Assembly: GCA_036475545.1 (NCBI GenBank) | Contig: JAZGAE010000079.1 | Location: forward strand, 1-6,646 | Direction of reading: 5' to 3' | Origin: JAZGAE01 sp036475545 | GTDB taxonomy: Bacteria > Pseudomonadota > Alphaproteobacteria > DATDPM01 | Length of the DNA: 6,646 nt | Shown here: one piece after another, positions 1-6,576 of the stretch | How the letters are laid out: each line of letters opens with the position of its first letter | How positions within the stretch are numbered: the stretch's first letter is position 1 | Translations under genes and position numbers: made by a program | Notes under the pieces: model-generated | The model's database searches: none | The model's input: only the letters and a program-made list of their open reading frames with translations | What the model was told of the DNA's origin: nothing

Positions 1-78
1 ACCGGCGGAAAGGCGTTCCTGCCGTATCGCGGGAGTCTCCGCGGGAGAACTTGCAAACCCTCTGGTCCGGAGGCGATT
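1..78 (+). other. Leader or tail of an upstream unit, with a hairpin
   Basis: No complete gene fits here. One forward frame is open from the window edge to a TGA at 84-86, inside the terminator that follows, so this may be the last codons of an upstream + strand gene; 27 visible codons are too few to identify it. The frame of the downstream barrel gene is also open to the window edge. Seen directly: the 8-mer cgcgggag occurs twice (28-35 and 40-47, period 12), and 59-64 can pair with 68-73 (CCTCTG with CGGAGG, one G-U pair, 3-base loop). I recognised no riboswitch family. Confidence 0.3.
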
Positions 79-103
79 GCGAATGATACGCGTTCGCTTT
101 TTT
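79..103 (+). terminator. Intrinsic (rho-independent) terminator
   Basis: Bases 79-85 (GCGAATG) pair with 91-97 (CGTTCGC) as a 7-bp stem with one G-U wobble and the 5-base loop ATACG. The 3' arm is followed directly by six T (98-103). This is the standard layout for a + strand intrinsic terminator. It would end a transcript coming from the left of the window and insulate the barrel gene. The stem is short and only moderately GC-rich, so its efficiency may be modest. The possible start codon ATG at 83-85 lies inside the stem, which argues against its use. Confidence 0.65.
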
Positions 104-104
104 A

Positions 105-133
105 TTGCGCGCCCCCCGCAATCGGGATATAGG
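105..133 (+). promoter_or_regulatory. Weak sigma70-like promoter for the barrel gene
   Basis: TTGCGC (105-110) and TATAGG (128-133) are separated by 17 bp. They match the consensus at 3/6 and 4/6 positions. Their location just after the terminator and about 60 bases before the TTG start makes sense, and transcription would begin near 140. The same stretch holds an inverted repeat, ATTGCG (104-109) with CGCAAT (117-122), around a C-rich 7-base loop. It could be a protein site or chance. Confidence 0.3.
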
Positions 134-190
134 GCGTGGGCAGAGGACGTGGCGGGCGCCGTCACGCAATCAAAAGACCGGAGAGACGAA

Positions 191-985
191 TTGACGATCC
201 GCCATATCCGCCGGCCGCCGGCCCACCGGGCCGCCGCCTGGCCGAGAGCCGCCGGCCCCGCGCTTGTTGCGGCCGGGCTCCTCGCCCTCGCCGGCGCCGC
301 CCACGCCAAACACAAGGTCTATTCGCCCAACGTGACGAAGGGCGAGTTCGCCCTGGAGGCGCGCGGCCATGCCGACTTCGACGACGAGGGGAGCAAAGAC
401 GGAGGCCAGAAACACGTCTACGAGGTCGAGTACGCCGTCACCGAATGGTGGAACACGGCCCTCTTCGGAAAACTGAAGAAGAGTCCAGATGGGGCGCTGC
501 GCTACGATGGGACCGCCTGGGAGAACATCATAGAGGTCGCAGGCCACGGCAAGTACTGGATCGACTTCGGCCTCTACCTCGAGTTCGCCAAGGCCGACGA
601 CGACGACGACCCCAACGAGCTCGAGGGGAAGCTCCTGTTCGAGAAGCTCGTCGGGCCACTTCGCAACCGGCTGAACGTCACCTTCGAGGAAGAGCTTGGT
701 GGCGAGGACGAGAGCGCCACCAAGCTCGAGTACGCGTGGCAGACCAAGTGGCGCACCGCCACCCCCGTCCAGGTCGGCTTCGAAGCCTTCGGCGAGTTCG
801 GGGAAATCCGCGACATCCTCCCCTTGGACGAGCAGGAGCACCAGTTGGGACCCGTGCTATGGGGAGAGCTGGAGGTGACCGAGCGCAGCAAGTTCGAGGT
901 GCAGCTCGGCTGGCTCTTCGGCCTCACCGACGCCACGCCCGACCACACCCTCAAGTGGATCATCGAGTACGAGATCGACTTCTAG
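191..985 (+). CDS. Exported protein, probable outer-membrane beta-barrel, function unknown
   Basis: I cannot assign this protein of about 264 residues to a named family. From the TTG at 191 it begins with an arginine-rich n-region, then a hydrophobic stretch (residues 23-37, PALVAAGLLALAGAA) and an AHA|K cleavage site after residue 39, a good Sec signal peptide. The mature 225 residues have no transmembrane helix. They show repeated alternating polar/hydrophobic segments with many aromatics (EFALEARGHADF, YWIDFGLYLEFA, FEVQLGWLFGL) separated by acidic turns, and end in a strand closing with Phe (IIEYEIDF), the usual C-terminal signal of BamA-inserted barrels. One turn has five consecutive Asp. 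The TTG start is chosen because GGAGAG (180-185) sits five bases upstream and because it gives a normal-length signal peptide. The frame is open further upstream (TTG 77, ATG 83), but those starts would put about 70 residues before cleavage and fall in or before a terminator. The gene is convergent with metH and shows no functional link to it. It could be a small porin or transporter-like protein; that is inference from shape only. Confidence 0.6.
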   Translation: MTIRHIRRPPAHRAAAWPRAAGPALVAAGLLALAGAAHAKHKVYSPNVTKGEFALEARGHADFDDEGSKDGGQKHVYEVEYAVTEWWNTALFGKLKKSPDGALRYDGTAWENIIEVAGHGKYWIDFGLYLEFAKADDDDDPNELEGKLLFEKLVGPLRNRLNVTFEEELGGEDESATKLEYAWQTKWRTATPVQVGFEAFGEFGEIRDILPLDEQEHQLGPVLWGELEVTERSKFEVQLGWLFGLTDATPDHTLKWIIEYEIDF

Positions 986-990
986 AGCAT

Positions 991-1007
991 AATCCGGGAA
1001 GCGGATT
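991..1007. terminator. Small hairpin between convergent genes, possible weak bidirectional terminator
   Basis: AATCCG (991-996) and CGGATT (1002-1007) form a 6-bp inverted repeat with a 5-base loop. It lies between the TAG at 983-985 and the metH stop (TGA, complement of 1019-1021). GGGCGCCC (1011-1018), an 8-bp palindrome, follows. Neither strand has a T-run after the stem, so this is not a canonical intrinsic terminator. Position is the main argument; ending by Rho or by collision of convergent transcription is equally possible. Confidence 0.3.
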
Positions 1008-1018
1008 GGCGGGCGCCC

Positions 1019-4000
1019 TCAGACCGCGAAGTACTTGGCCTGGGGATGGTGGAGGACGATGGCGGAGGTCGACTGCTCCGGCTCGAGCTGGTCCTCCTCG
1101 CCCATGGTGACGCCTACCCTCTCCGCGTCCAAGAGATCCAAGAGCACGCGCTGGTCGGCGAGATTGGGGCACGCCGGATACCCGAACGAGTAGCGCGAGC
1201 CGCGGTATCCCTGCTTCAACAGCTTGCCGATATCGCGCGCATCCTCGCCGCCGGCGCCGAGTTCGGCGCGGATGCGCTTGTGCACGTACTCCGCCATGGC
1301 CTCGGCCATCTCCACGCTGAAGCCGTGGAGATAGAGGTAATCCTGGTAGCGGTCCTCGGCGAACCACTGGTGCGCCACCTCCGAGGCGCGCGCCCCCACG
1401 GTCACGACCTGGAGGCCGATGACGTCGCGCTCTTGCGCCTCGATGTCGCGGACGAAATCCGCGATGCAGATCCCGCCCTCGCGCCTCTGGCGCGGCAGCG
1501 TGAAACGGGCGACCTCCGTCTCGCCGTCGGGCTCGAACAGCACCAGGTCGTTTCCCTCGCCCGCGCACTTCCAGTAGCCGTAGGCGGCGCGCGGCACGAC
1601 GATGGCCTCGTCCGCGCATTGCTTGGCGAGGCGGTTCAGGATCGGCCGCACCTCTCGCTTCGCCCACTTCTTGAACTCCTCACGGCTTCGGCCCGCCTTC
1701 TTGAAGCCCCAGTGGAACTGGAAGAGCATGGTCTCGTTCAAATACGGTATCACCGACTTGATCGGCACCTCGTCGATGACCTTAGGCCCCCAGAACGGCG
1801 GGTCAGGCACCGGCACGCCCGCGGCGAGTTCCTCGCGTTTGAGCCGGATCTCCTTGAGCTCGACCGGGCGCGGCTTCTCGGGCGGCAGCTCCAAGGCCTC
1901 CAGGCGGCGGTCGCGGCGCCGGCGCGCGGGCCGCGCGCGCTTCTCCTTGAGCGCCGCCAGGTGGCCGTCGAATTCGTCGGCGACCACCTTGTCCATGAGA
2001 TCGAGCCCGTCGAAGGCGTCGCGCGCGTAGGCGACCCGGCCGCACGCGTAGGCCTTGACGCAATCCTCCTCGACGTAACCGCGGGTCAGCGCCGCGCCGC
2101 CCAGGATCACCGGCGTATCGAAGCCGTCGCGCGTCATCTCGGCGAGGTTCTCGCGCATGATCACCGTGGACTTCACCAACAGCCCCGACATGCCGATGAC
2201 ATCCGCCGCGTGCTCGCGGGCCGCGGCGACGATATGCTCGATGGGCTGCTTGATCCCCAGATTCACGACCTTGTAGCCGTTGTTGCTGAGGATGATGTCC
2301 ACCAGGTTCTTGCCGATGTCGTGGACGTCGCCCCTGACCGTGGCCAGCACCATGGTCCCCTTCTGCTTCCCCTCCATGCGCTCCATGAAGGGCTCCAGGT
2401 AGGTGACGGCCGCCTTCATCGTCTCCGCCGACTGCAGCACGAAGGGAAGCTGCATCTTGCCCGCGCCGAAGAGGTCGCCGACCACCTTCATGCCGTCGAG
2501 CAGGAACTTGTTGATGATGTCGAGCGCCGGGTGGCGCCCCAGCGCCTCCTCCAGGTCGGCCTCGAGCCCTTGGCGGTCGCCGTCGATGATGCGCAGCTTC
2601 AAGCGCTCCTCCACGTTCCTGGGGCGCTCGCGCTCTTCCCTTTTCTCGACCTCGCGGCCCTCGAACAGGGCGATGAAGACGTGCAGCGGATCGTAGCCGT
2701 CCCTGCGGCGGTCGTAGATCAGGTCCTCGGCGACTCGCGCCTCCTCCTCGGGAATCTTGTGCAGCGGGACGATCTTGGTCATGTGGAGGATCGCGCCCGT
2801 GAGCCCCCGCTTGATCGCGTGGTCCAGGAACACGGAGTTGAGCACGTTGCGGGCGGCGGGATTGATCCCGAAGGAGATGTTGGAGAGCCCCAGGATGATC
2901 TGGCATTCCGGCAATTCCCCGCTGATCCGCTCGATCGCCTCCAGCGTCATCAGGCCCAGCTTGCGGTCATCCTCGTTGCCGGTGCAGATTGTGAAGGTCA
3001 GCGGATCGAACAGCAGGTCCGAGGGCGGCAGCCCGAAGCGCCCGCAGGCGAAGTCATACAGACGGTGGGCGAGGGCGAGCTTGCGGTCGGCGTCCTTCGC
3101 CATTCCCTCCTCGTCGATGGTGAGCGCGATCAGGGCGGTGCCGAAGCGCCGCGCCAGGCCGAGACGCTTGGCGGCCGGCTCCTCGCCGTCCTCGAAGTTG
3201 ATGGAGTTGATGACGGGCTTGCCGCCGTAGAGCCCGAGCGCCGCCTCGAGCACGTTGAGCTCGGTGGAATCGATCACCAGCGGCGCGTCGACGGCGCCGC
3301 GCATCCGGCTCACCACCTCGACTATGTCCGCGGTCTCGTCACGGCCGACGAAGGCGGTGCACACGTCGAGCGCGTGGGACCCCTCGCGCACCTGCTGGCG
3401 GCCCATCTCCACGCAGCCGTCCCAATTGCCCTCCTCTTGAAGCTTGCGGAACTTGCGGCTGCCGTTGGCGTTGCAGCGCTCGCCGATGGACAAGTACGCC
3501 TGTTCCTGCCGCAGCGGCACCTGGCTGTAGAGCGAGGCGATCGAGGGGATCCAGTGGACCTCGCGCTTCACCGGCGCCGGGCGCCGCTGATTGCGTCCCC
3601 GCCGGCGCAGCATGGAATCCAGCGACGCGATGTGCTCGACATCGGTCCCGCAGCATCCGCCGATGACGTTGATCCCGTCCTCTTCGATGAAGCGCTCGAG
3701 CCAGCGGGACAGCTCCTCCGGGCCGAGGGGATAGCGGGGCGCTCCCTCGACGAGCTCCGGCAGCCCCGCGTTGGGGAGCACCGAGATCATGCCCGGCCAG
3801 TTCTCGGCGAGCCACTTGACGTGTTCGGACATCTCCTGCGGCCCCGTGGCGCAGTTGAGCCCGATGACGGGAACGTCCAGGGCCCTCACGACCGTGGCGG
3901 CGGCCGCGATGTCGGCACCCACCAACAGCGTCCCCGTTGTCTCCACGGTCACTTGAACGATGATGGGGACGTCCGCGCCGGAGTCCTCTCGCGCGCGCTT

Positions 4001-4519
4001 GGCGCCGTTGACCGCGGCCTTGATCTGGAGGGGGTCCTGGCAGGTCTCGACGAGGAAGGCGTCGACCCGTCCGGCCGCGAGTCCGGCGCACTGGACCGCG
4101 AGGGCGTCCTCGAGCGTCTGATAGTCGATGTGGCCGAGGGAAGGCAGCTTGGTCCCCGGCCCGATGGACCCCAGCACGAAACGGGTGCGCCCGTCGCCGT
4201 CGAACTCGGCGATCGCCTCATGGGCGATCTCGGCCGCGCGCTTGTTGAGCTCGAACGCCTCGCGCTCGAGGCCGAACTCGCCCAGCGTTATCGGCGAGGC
4301 GCCGAAGGTGTTGGTCTCGACCGCATCCGAGCCGGCCTCGAGATAACTCATGTGGATGTCCCGGATCAGGTCCGGGCGGCTCTTGGTCAGGATGTCGGTG
4401 CAGTTCTCCTGGCCGAGGTAATCCTCCTCGACGGACAGGTCCACGGCCTGCACGCGGGTGCCCATGGCCCCGTCCGCGAGAAGCACCCGCTCGCAGAGGT
4501 AGTCGAGGAGGTGCGTCAT
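1019..4519 (-). CDS. metH: Cobalamin-dependent methionine synthase (5-methyl-THF:homocysteine methyltransferase)
   Basis: MetH, EC 2.1.1.13, moves the methyl group of 5-methyltetrahydrofolate to homocysteine through enzyme-bound cobalamin, giving methionine and THF in the cytoplasm. All modules are present in 1166 residues (E. coli has 1227). The homocysteine domain (about 1-310) has the zinc cysteines C223 (GLNCATGP) and C289/C290 (GGCCGT). The pterin domain spans about 340-620 (SIGERCNANGS, VIDSTE 415-420, FDPLTFTICTG 504-514). The cobalamin cap and binding domains span about 635-850; DVHDIGK (731-737) carries the lower-ligand H733, followed by GMSGLL and LGGA. The reactivation domain (about 915-1166) has the AdoMet-binding RxxxGYPACP motif from R1109. 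An Arg-rich linker (RARPARRRRDRR, 861-872) joins the last two. The product is one chain, not split. The ATG start shares its A with the metF stop (TAATG), and GGAG lies 8 bases upstream, so coupled translation is likely. It is the last gene of the operon. No key residue is missing. Confidence 0.97.
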   Translation of the reverse strand: MTHLLDYLCERVLLADGAMGTRVQAVDLSVEEDYLGQENCTDILTKSRPDLIRDIHMSYLEAGSDAVETNTFGASPITLGEFGLEREAFELNKRAAEIAHEAIAEFDGDGRTRFVLGSIGPGTKLPSLGHIDYQTLEDALAVQCAGLAAGRVDAFLVETCQDPLQIKAAVNGAKRAREDSGADVPIIVQVTVETTGTLLVGADIAAAATVVRALDVPVIGLNCATGPQEMSEHVKWLAENWPGMISVLPNAGLPELVEGAPRYPLGPEELSRWLERFIEEDGINVIGGCCGTDVEHIASLDSMLRRRGRNQRRPAPVKREVHWIPSIASLYSQVPLRQEQAYLSIGERCNANGSRKFRKLQEEGNWDGCVEMGRQQVREGSHALDVCTAFVGRDETADIVEVVSRMRGAVDAPLVIDSTELNVLEAALGLYGGKPVINSINFEDGEEPAAKRLGLARRFGTALIALTIDEEGMAKDADRKLALAHRLYDFACGRFGLPPSDLLFDPLTFTICTGNEDDRKLGLMTLEAIERISGELPECQIILGLSNISFGINPAARNVLNSVFLDHAIKRGLTGAILHMTKIVPLHKIPEEEARVAEDLIYDRRRDGYDPLHVFIALFEGREVEKREERERPRNVEERLKLRIIDGDRQGLEADLEEALGRHPALDIINKFLLDGMKVVGDLFGAGKMQLPFVLQSAETMKAAVTYLEPFMERMEGKQKGTMVLATVRGDVHDIGKNLVDIILSNNGYKVVNLGIKQPIEHIVAAAREHAADVIGMSGLLVKSTVIMRENLAEMTRDGFDTPVILGGAALTRGYVEEDCVKAYACGRVAYARDAFDGLDLMDKVVADEFDGHLAALKEKRARPARRRRDRRLEALELPPEKPRPVELKEIRLKREELAAGVPVPDPPFWGPKVIDEVPIKSVIPYLNETMLFQFHWGFKKAGRSREEFKKWAKREVRPILNRLAKQCADEAIVVPRAAYGYWKCAGEGNDLVLFEPDGETEVARFTLPRQRREGGICIADFVRDIEAQERDVIGLQVVTVGARASEVAHQWFAEDRYQDYLYLHGFSVEMAEAMAEYVHKRIRAELGAGGEDARDIGKLLKQGYRGSRYSFGYPACPNLADQRVLLDLLDAERVGVTMGEEDQLEPEQSTSAIVLHHPQAKYFAV

Positions 4520-4531
4520 TACGCCGGCTCC
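4517..4531 (-). promoter_or_regulatory. metF/metH junction with metH ribosome-binding site
   Basis: On the minus strand the metF stop TAA (4521-4519) and the metH ATG (4519-4517) share one base, giving TAATG. GGAG (4531-4528) lies inside the last metF codons, eight bases before the ATG. This layout fits termination-reinitiation, so MetF and MetH would be made in step. Confidence 0.7.
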
Positions 4532-5475
4532 GGGCGGGCCGCCGCCGGCTCCTTCGCTGCGACCGCCGGAGCCTTGGAACGAATCCCCAAGATGTGGCAG
4601 ATGGCGAACGTCAGATCGGCCCTGTTGAGGGTGTAGAAATGGAATTCATCGATGCCGCTCGCCTGCAGCAGGCGGCACTGCTCCGCCGCCACGGTGGCGG
4701 CCACGAGCTTGCGGGTCTCGGGGTCCTCGTCCAGCCCCTCGAACATCTTCGCAAGCCAGGAGGGCACGCCCGATCCACACACCTTCGCGAACTCCACGAC
4801 CCGCGCGAAATTTGTGACCGGCAGAATCCCCGGCACGATCGGCACGTCGATCCCGGCCGCCCGCGCCCGGTCGACGAACCGGTGATACACGTCGATGTAA
4901 AAGAAAAACTGCGTGATCGCCCGGGTGGCCCCGGCGTCGATCTTGCGCTTCAGGTTGTCGAGATCGGCGTCGGCGCTGACGGCTTCCGGATGAACCTCGG
5001 GATTACAGGCCACCGAGATCTCGAAGTCGGCGACGCGCTTGAGGCCGGCCACCAGGTCCGAGGCGTAGGCGTAACCGCCGGCCTGGGGCTCGTAGCGCCC
5101 GCTCTGGCCCGCCGGATCGCCCCTCAGCGCGACGATGTGGCGAACGCCTTCGTCCCAATAGTGCCGCGCGATGTCGTCGATCTCCTCGCGCGTCGCCGCG
5201 ACGCAAGTGAGGTGCGCCGCAGGCACCAGACTGGTCTCCTTCAACAGCCGAAGCACGGTGGCGTGGGTACGCTCGCGGGTGCTTCCTCCGGCGCCGTAGG
5301 TGACCGAGACGAAGCGCGGCTGCAACGGTTCCAGCCGCTTGATGGCGGACCACAGCTTGCCCTCCATTTCCGGCGTCTTGGGAGGGAAGAACTCGAAGGA
5401 GACCTTGATTCGGTCCGCCTTCGGAACGACTTGAGGCGCCGGCGCCTGCCAAACGGCTGATTCCTTCATCGTCAT
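4519..5475 (-). CDS. metF: 5,10-methylenetetrahydrofolate reductase
   Basis: MetF is a flavoprotein (FAD) TIM barrel that reduces 5,10-methylene-THF to 5-methyl-THF, the methyl donor used by MetH, encoded directly downstream. The product has 318 residues, close to the usual 290-310 of bacterial MetF. Family landmarks in order: FEFFPPK with E28, the residue matching the E. coli catalytic Glu28; SVTYGAGGS (57-65); LTCVAATREEID (89-100); ALRGDPAG with D120, which matches the FAD-contacting Asp120; SVACNPEVHPEA (154-165); AITQFFF with Q189, the counterpart of the folate-contacting Gln183; VPGILPV (214-220); and DEFHFYTLNRADL (276-288). The last 20 or so residues are an Ala/Pro-rich tail (KAPAVAAKEPAAARPEPA), probably disordered and outside the fold. 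The ATG at 5475 is preferred over the longer open frame (to 5577) because GGGAGG lies eight bases before it, the family homology begins soon after, and the extension overlaps the upstream gene. It overlaps that gene by ATGA and metH by one base. Confidence 0.96.
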   Translation of the reverse strand: MTMKESAVWQAPAPQVVPKADRIKVSFEFFPPKTPEMEGKLWSAIKRLEPLQPRFVSVTYGAGGSTRERTHATVLRLLKETSLVPAAHLTCVAATREEIDDIARHYWDEGVRHIVALRGDPAGQSGRYEPQAGGYAYASDLVAGLKRVADFEISVACNPEVHPEAVSADADLDNLKRKIDAGATRAITQFFFYIDVYHRFVDRARAAGIDVPIVPGILPVTNFARVVEFAKVCGSGVPSWLAKMFEGLDEDPETRKLVAATVAAEQCRLLQASGIDEFHFYTLNRADLTFAICHILGIRSKAPAVAAKEPAAARPEPA

Positions 5476-5489
5476 GGGTGCGTCCTCCC
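5472..5489 (-). promoter_or_regulatory. sahR/metF junction with metF ribosome-binding site
   Basis: The metF ATG (5475-5473) and the upstream stop TGA (5474-5472) overlap as ATGA. A strong Shine-Dalgarno GGGAGG (5489-5484) lies eight bases before the ATG, inside the final codons of the regulator. The overlap ties metF translation to that of the regulator, and the site fixes the metF start. Confidence 0.75.
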
Positions 5490-6494
5490 TTGTCCGGACG
5501 AGCCCACGGAAACTCGGGGCGCCCCTTCGCGGCGGGGTGCGACCGCGCCCAGCTCCCGCGGCCGGATCGCCAGCCACACGGTGACGGTGAGAGGATCGCC
5601 CGGCAGGTGAATGGCCTCCGCCGGCTCCAGACCGGCGTCGCGGAACCAGCCGGCAACCTCGCCATCGCCGAAACCGAGGCGGCGATGGGCGTGTTCGTCC
5701 CGGAGGTATCCGAGACTGTGGGGGGCAAAGTCAACCACGACCAGCCGGCCGCCGGCCCGGAGCACGCGGGCGGCCTCCAGGATGGCCCGGTCCGGGGCGT
5801 CCGCGAAATGGAGGACCTGATGGATGGTGACGGCATCGAAAGAGCGGGCCGGCCAGGGCAGCTGGTACATGTCTTCCTGGCGAACGCTGCAGTGACGGAG
5901 ACCCGCCGCCTCGAGGCGGGTGCGTGCGACGGCCAGCATTTCCCGCGAGAGATCGATCCCGACCCCCGCTTCCGCGCGGCCCGCCAAGATCTCGAGGATC
6001 CGTCCCGTGCCGGTACCGATGTCGAGGAGGTCGCCGACCTCCCCTTCGGGCAGGAGCCCGAGCAACACCCTCTCGACCTCTTCGTCGTCGACGTGGAGGG
6101 AACGGATCTCGTCCCACCTGCCCGCGTTGGCGCGGAAGTAGGCGGCGGCGGCTTCGGCCCGGGCCCGCTGAACCGCCTCCAGGCGTTGGCGGTCCAAGAG
6201 CGCCACGCCCTCGGTGGCGCCCTCCGGCGGCGCGAAGAGGCCGACGAGCAGGCGCGCCAGCTCCGATCCGGGACCATGCCGGGCGAGGCGGAAGAAGGCC
6301 GACGTGCCTTCCCGCGAGCGGTCCAGCAAGCCTGCCTCGCACATCAGCCGCAAGTGCCGCGAGACCCGCGGCTGGCTCTGCCCCAGGATCTCGGTGACCT
6401 CGCTCACGGTAAGTTCGGCGCGCGCGCACAGCGCCAGAATCCTGAGCCGCGTCGGCTCGGCGGCGGCGCGCAATCCGGTCAAAATCGCGTCCAT
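5472..6494 (-). CDS. sahR: ArsR-family regulator fused to SAM-methyltransferase-like domain (SahR type)
   Basis: Predicted 340-residue cytoplasmic repressor of the SAM-cycle operon it heads. Residues 1-85 are an ArsR winged helix: AAAEPTRLRILALC, then the helix-turn-helix LTVSEVTEILGQSQPRVSRHLRLM (28-51, abbreviated as LTVSEV...RHLRLM), then the wing. The ELCVCDL-type metal site of ArsR/SmtB sensors is replaced by ELTVSEV, so metal sensing is unlikely. A helical linker (about 95-145) leads to a class I Rossmann methyltransferase domain (about 150-310) with motif I DIGTGTGR (158-165), the ribose-binding acid in GIDLS (D181), QEDM (207, 208) and FDAVTIHQVLHF (219-230). Residues 311-340 look disordered. 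Known: SahR, with this architecture, binds SAH and releases DNA, controlling ahcY, metE/metH, metF and metK in Proteobacteria. Inferred: the same role here, from architecture plus the metF-metH context. An active methyltransferase cannot be excluded, since motif I is intact. ATG 6494 is chosen for GGAGG five bases upstream; GTG 6500 would overlap that GGAGG. Confidence 0.85.
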   Translation of the reverse strand: MDAILTGLRAAAEPTRLRILALCARAELTVSEVTEILGQSQPRVSRHLRLMCEAGLLDRSREGTSAFFRLARHGPGSELARLLVGLFAPPEGATEGVALLDRQRLEAVQRARAEAAAAYFRANAGRWDEIRSLHVDDEEVERVLLGLLPEGEVGDLLDIGTGTGRILEILAGRAEAGVGIDLSREMLAVARTRLEAAGLRHCSVRQEDMYQLPWPARSFDAVTIHQVLHFADAPDRAILEAARVLRAGGRLVVVDFAPHSLGYLRDEHAHRRLGFGDGEVAGWFRDAGLEPAEAIHLPGDPLTVTVWLAIRPRELGAVAPRREGAPRVSVGSSGQGRTHP

Positions 6495-6504
6495 GTCCAC
6501 CTCC
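6495..6504 (-). promoter_or_regulatory. Ribosome-binding site of sahR
   Basis: GGAGG (6504-6500) lies five bases before the ATG at 6494-6492. The in-frame GTG at 6500-6498 shares the last G of this motif, and would have to rely on GGGAG a few bases further upstream. The site therefore favours ATG; the two choices differ by two residues. Confidence 0.55.
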
Positions 6505-6545
6505 GTCTCCCAAGCCGTCCGGCACAGCCTACGTTGACGTTAGTT

Positions 6546-6576
6546 ATTATATAAACATATATTTATATTTAGTAAA
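6546..6576 (-). promoter_or_regulatory. Promoter of the sahR-metF-metH operon
   Basis: A perfect TATAAT -10 lies at 6551-6546 on the minus strand. The best -35 is TTTACT (6576-6571, 4/6 match) at a long 19-bp spacing; TTACTA at 18 bp is an alternative. Transcription would begin near 6540, leaving a leader of about 45 bases before the ATG, too short for a cobalamin or SAM riboswitch. In 6541-6575 only 3 of 35 bases are G or C, in sharp contrast to the rest of the window. The poor -35 and long spacer suggest moderate strength. Confidence 0.6.
6549..6568. promoter_or_regulatory. 20-bp near-palindrome, likely SahR operator
   Basis: The + strand reads ATATAAACATATATTTATAT. Nine of ten base pairs around the centre (6558/6559) are symmetric; only C6556/A6561 breaks it. 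It covers most of the -35/-10 spacer and three bases of the -10, so a bound dimer would block RNA polymerase. ArsR-family repressors bind AT-rich inverted repeats like this near their own promoters. Inference: it is the SahR autoregulatory site. I cannot compare it with the published SahR consensus from memory. Confidence 0.65.

Noticed and set aside
1..78. Glycine, cobalamin or c-di-GMP riboswitch before the barrel gene
   Set aside because: A hairpin followed by a terminator looked suggestive, but none of the conserved core sequences I know for these families is present.
104..122. Inverted repeat ATTGCG/CGCAAT as a terminator
   Set aside because: The T-run lies before the stem, where it belongs to the terminator at 79-103. 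Neither strand has T's after this stem.
1046..4636. A 1196-codon open frame on the + strand, opposite metH
   Set aside because: It mirrors the metH codons in a GC-rich gene, where antisense frames often lack stops. Its product is a low-complexity Arg/His/Leu/Ala string with no recognisable domain, whereas the minus strand encodes every MetH motif.
5003..6277. A 424-codon minus-strand frame across the sahR/metF boundary
   Set aside because: It is out of frame with two well-supported genes, and its product is Arg/Ser/Pro-rich and low in complexity, typical of a shadow frame.
5472..6494. Arsenic or metal-sensing ArsR repressor
   Set aside because: The metal-binding Cys motif in the recognition region is replaced by Thr/Ser, a SAM-binding domain is fused on, and the neighbours are methionine-cycle genes, not metal resistance genes.
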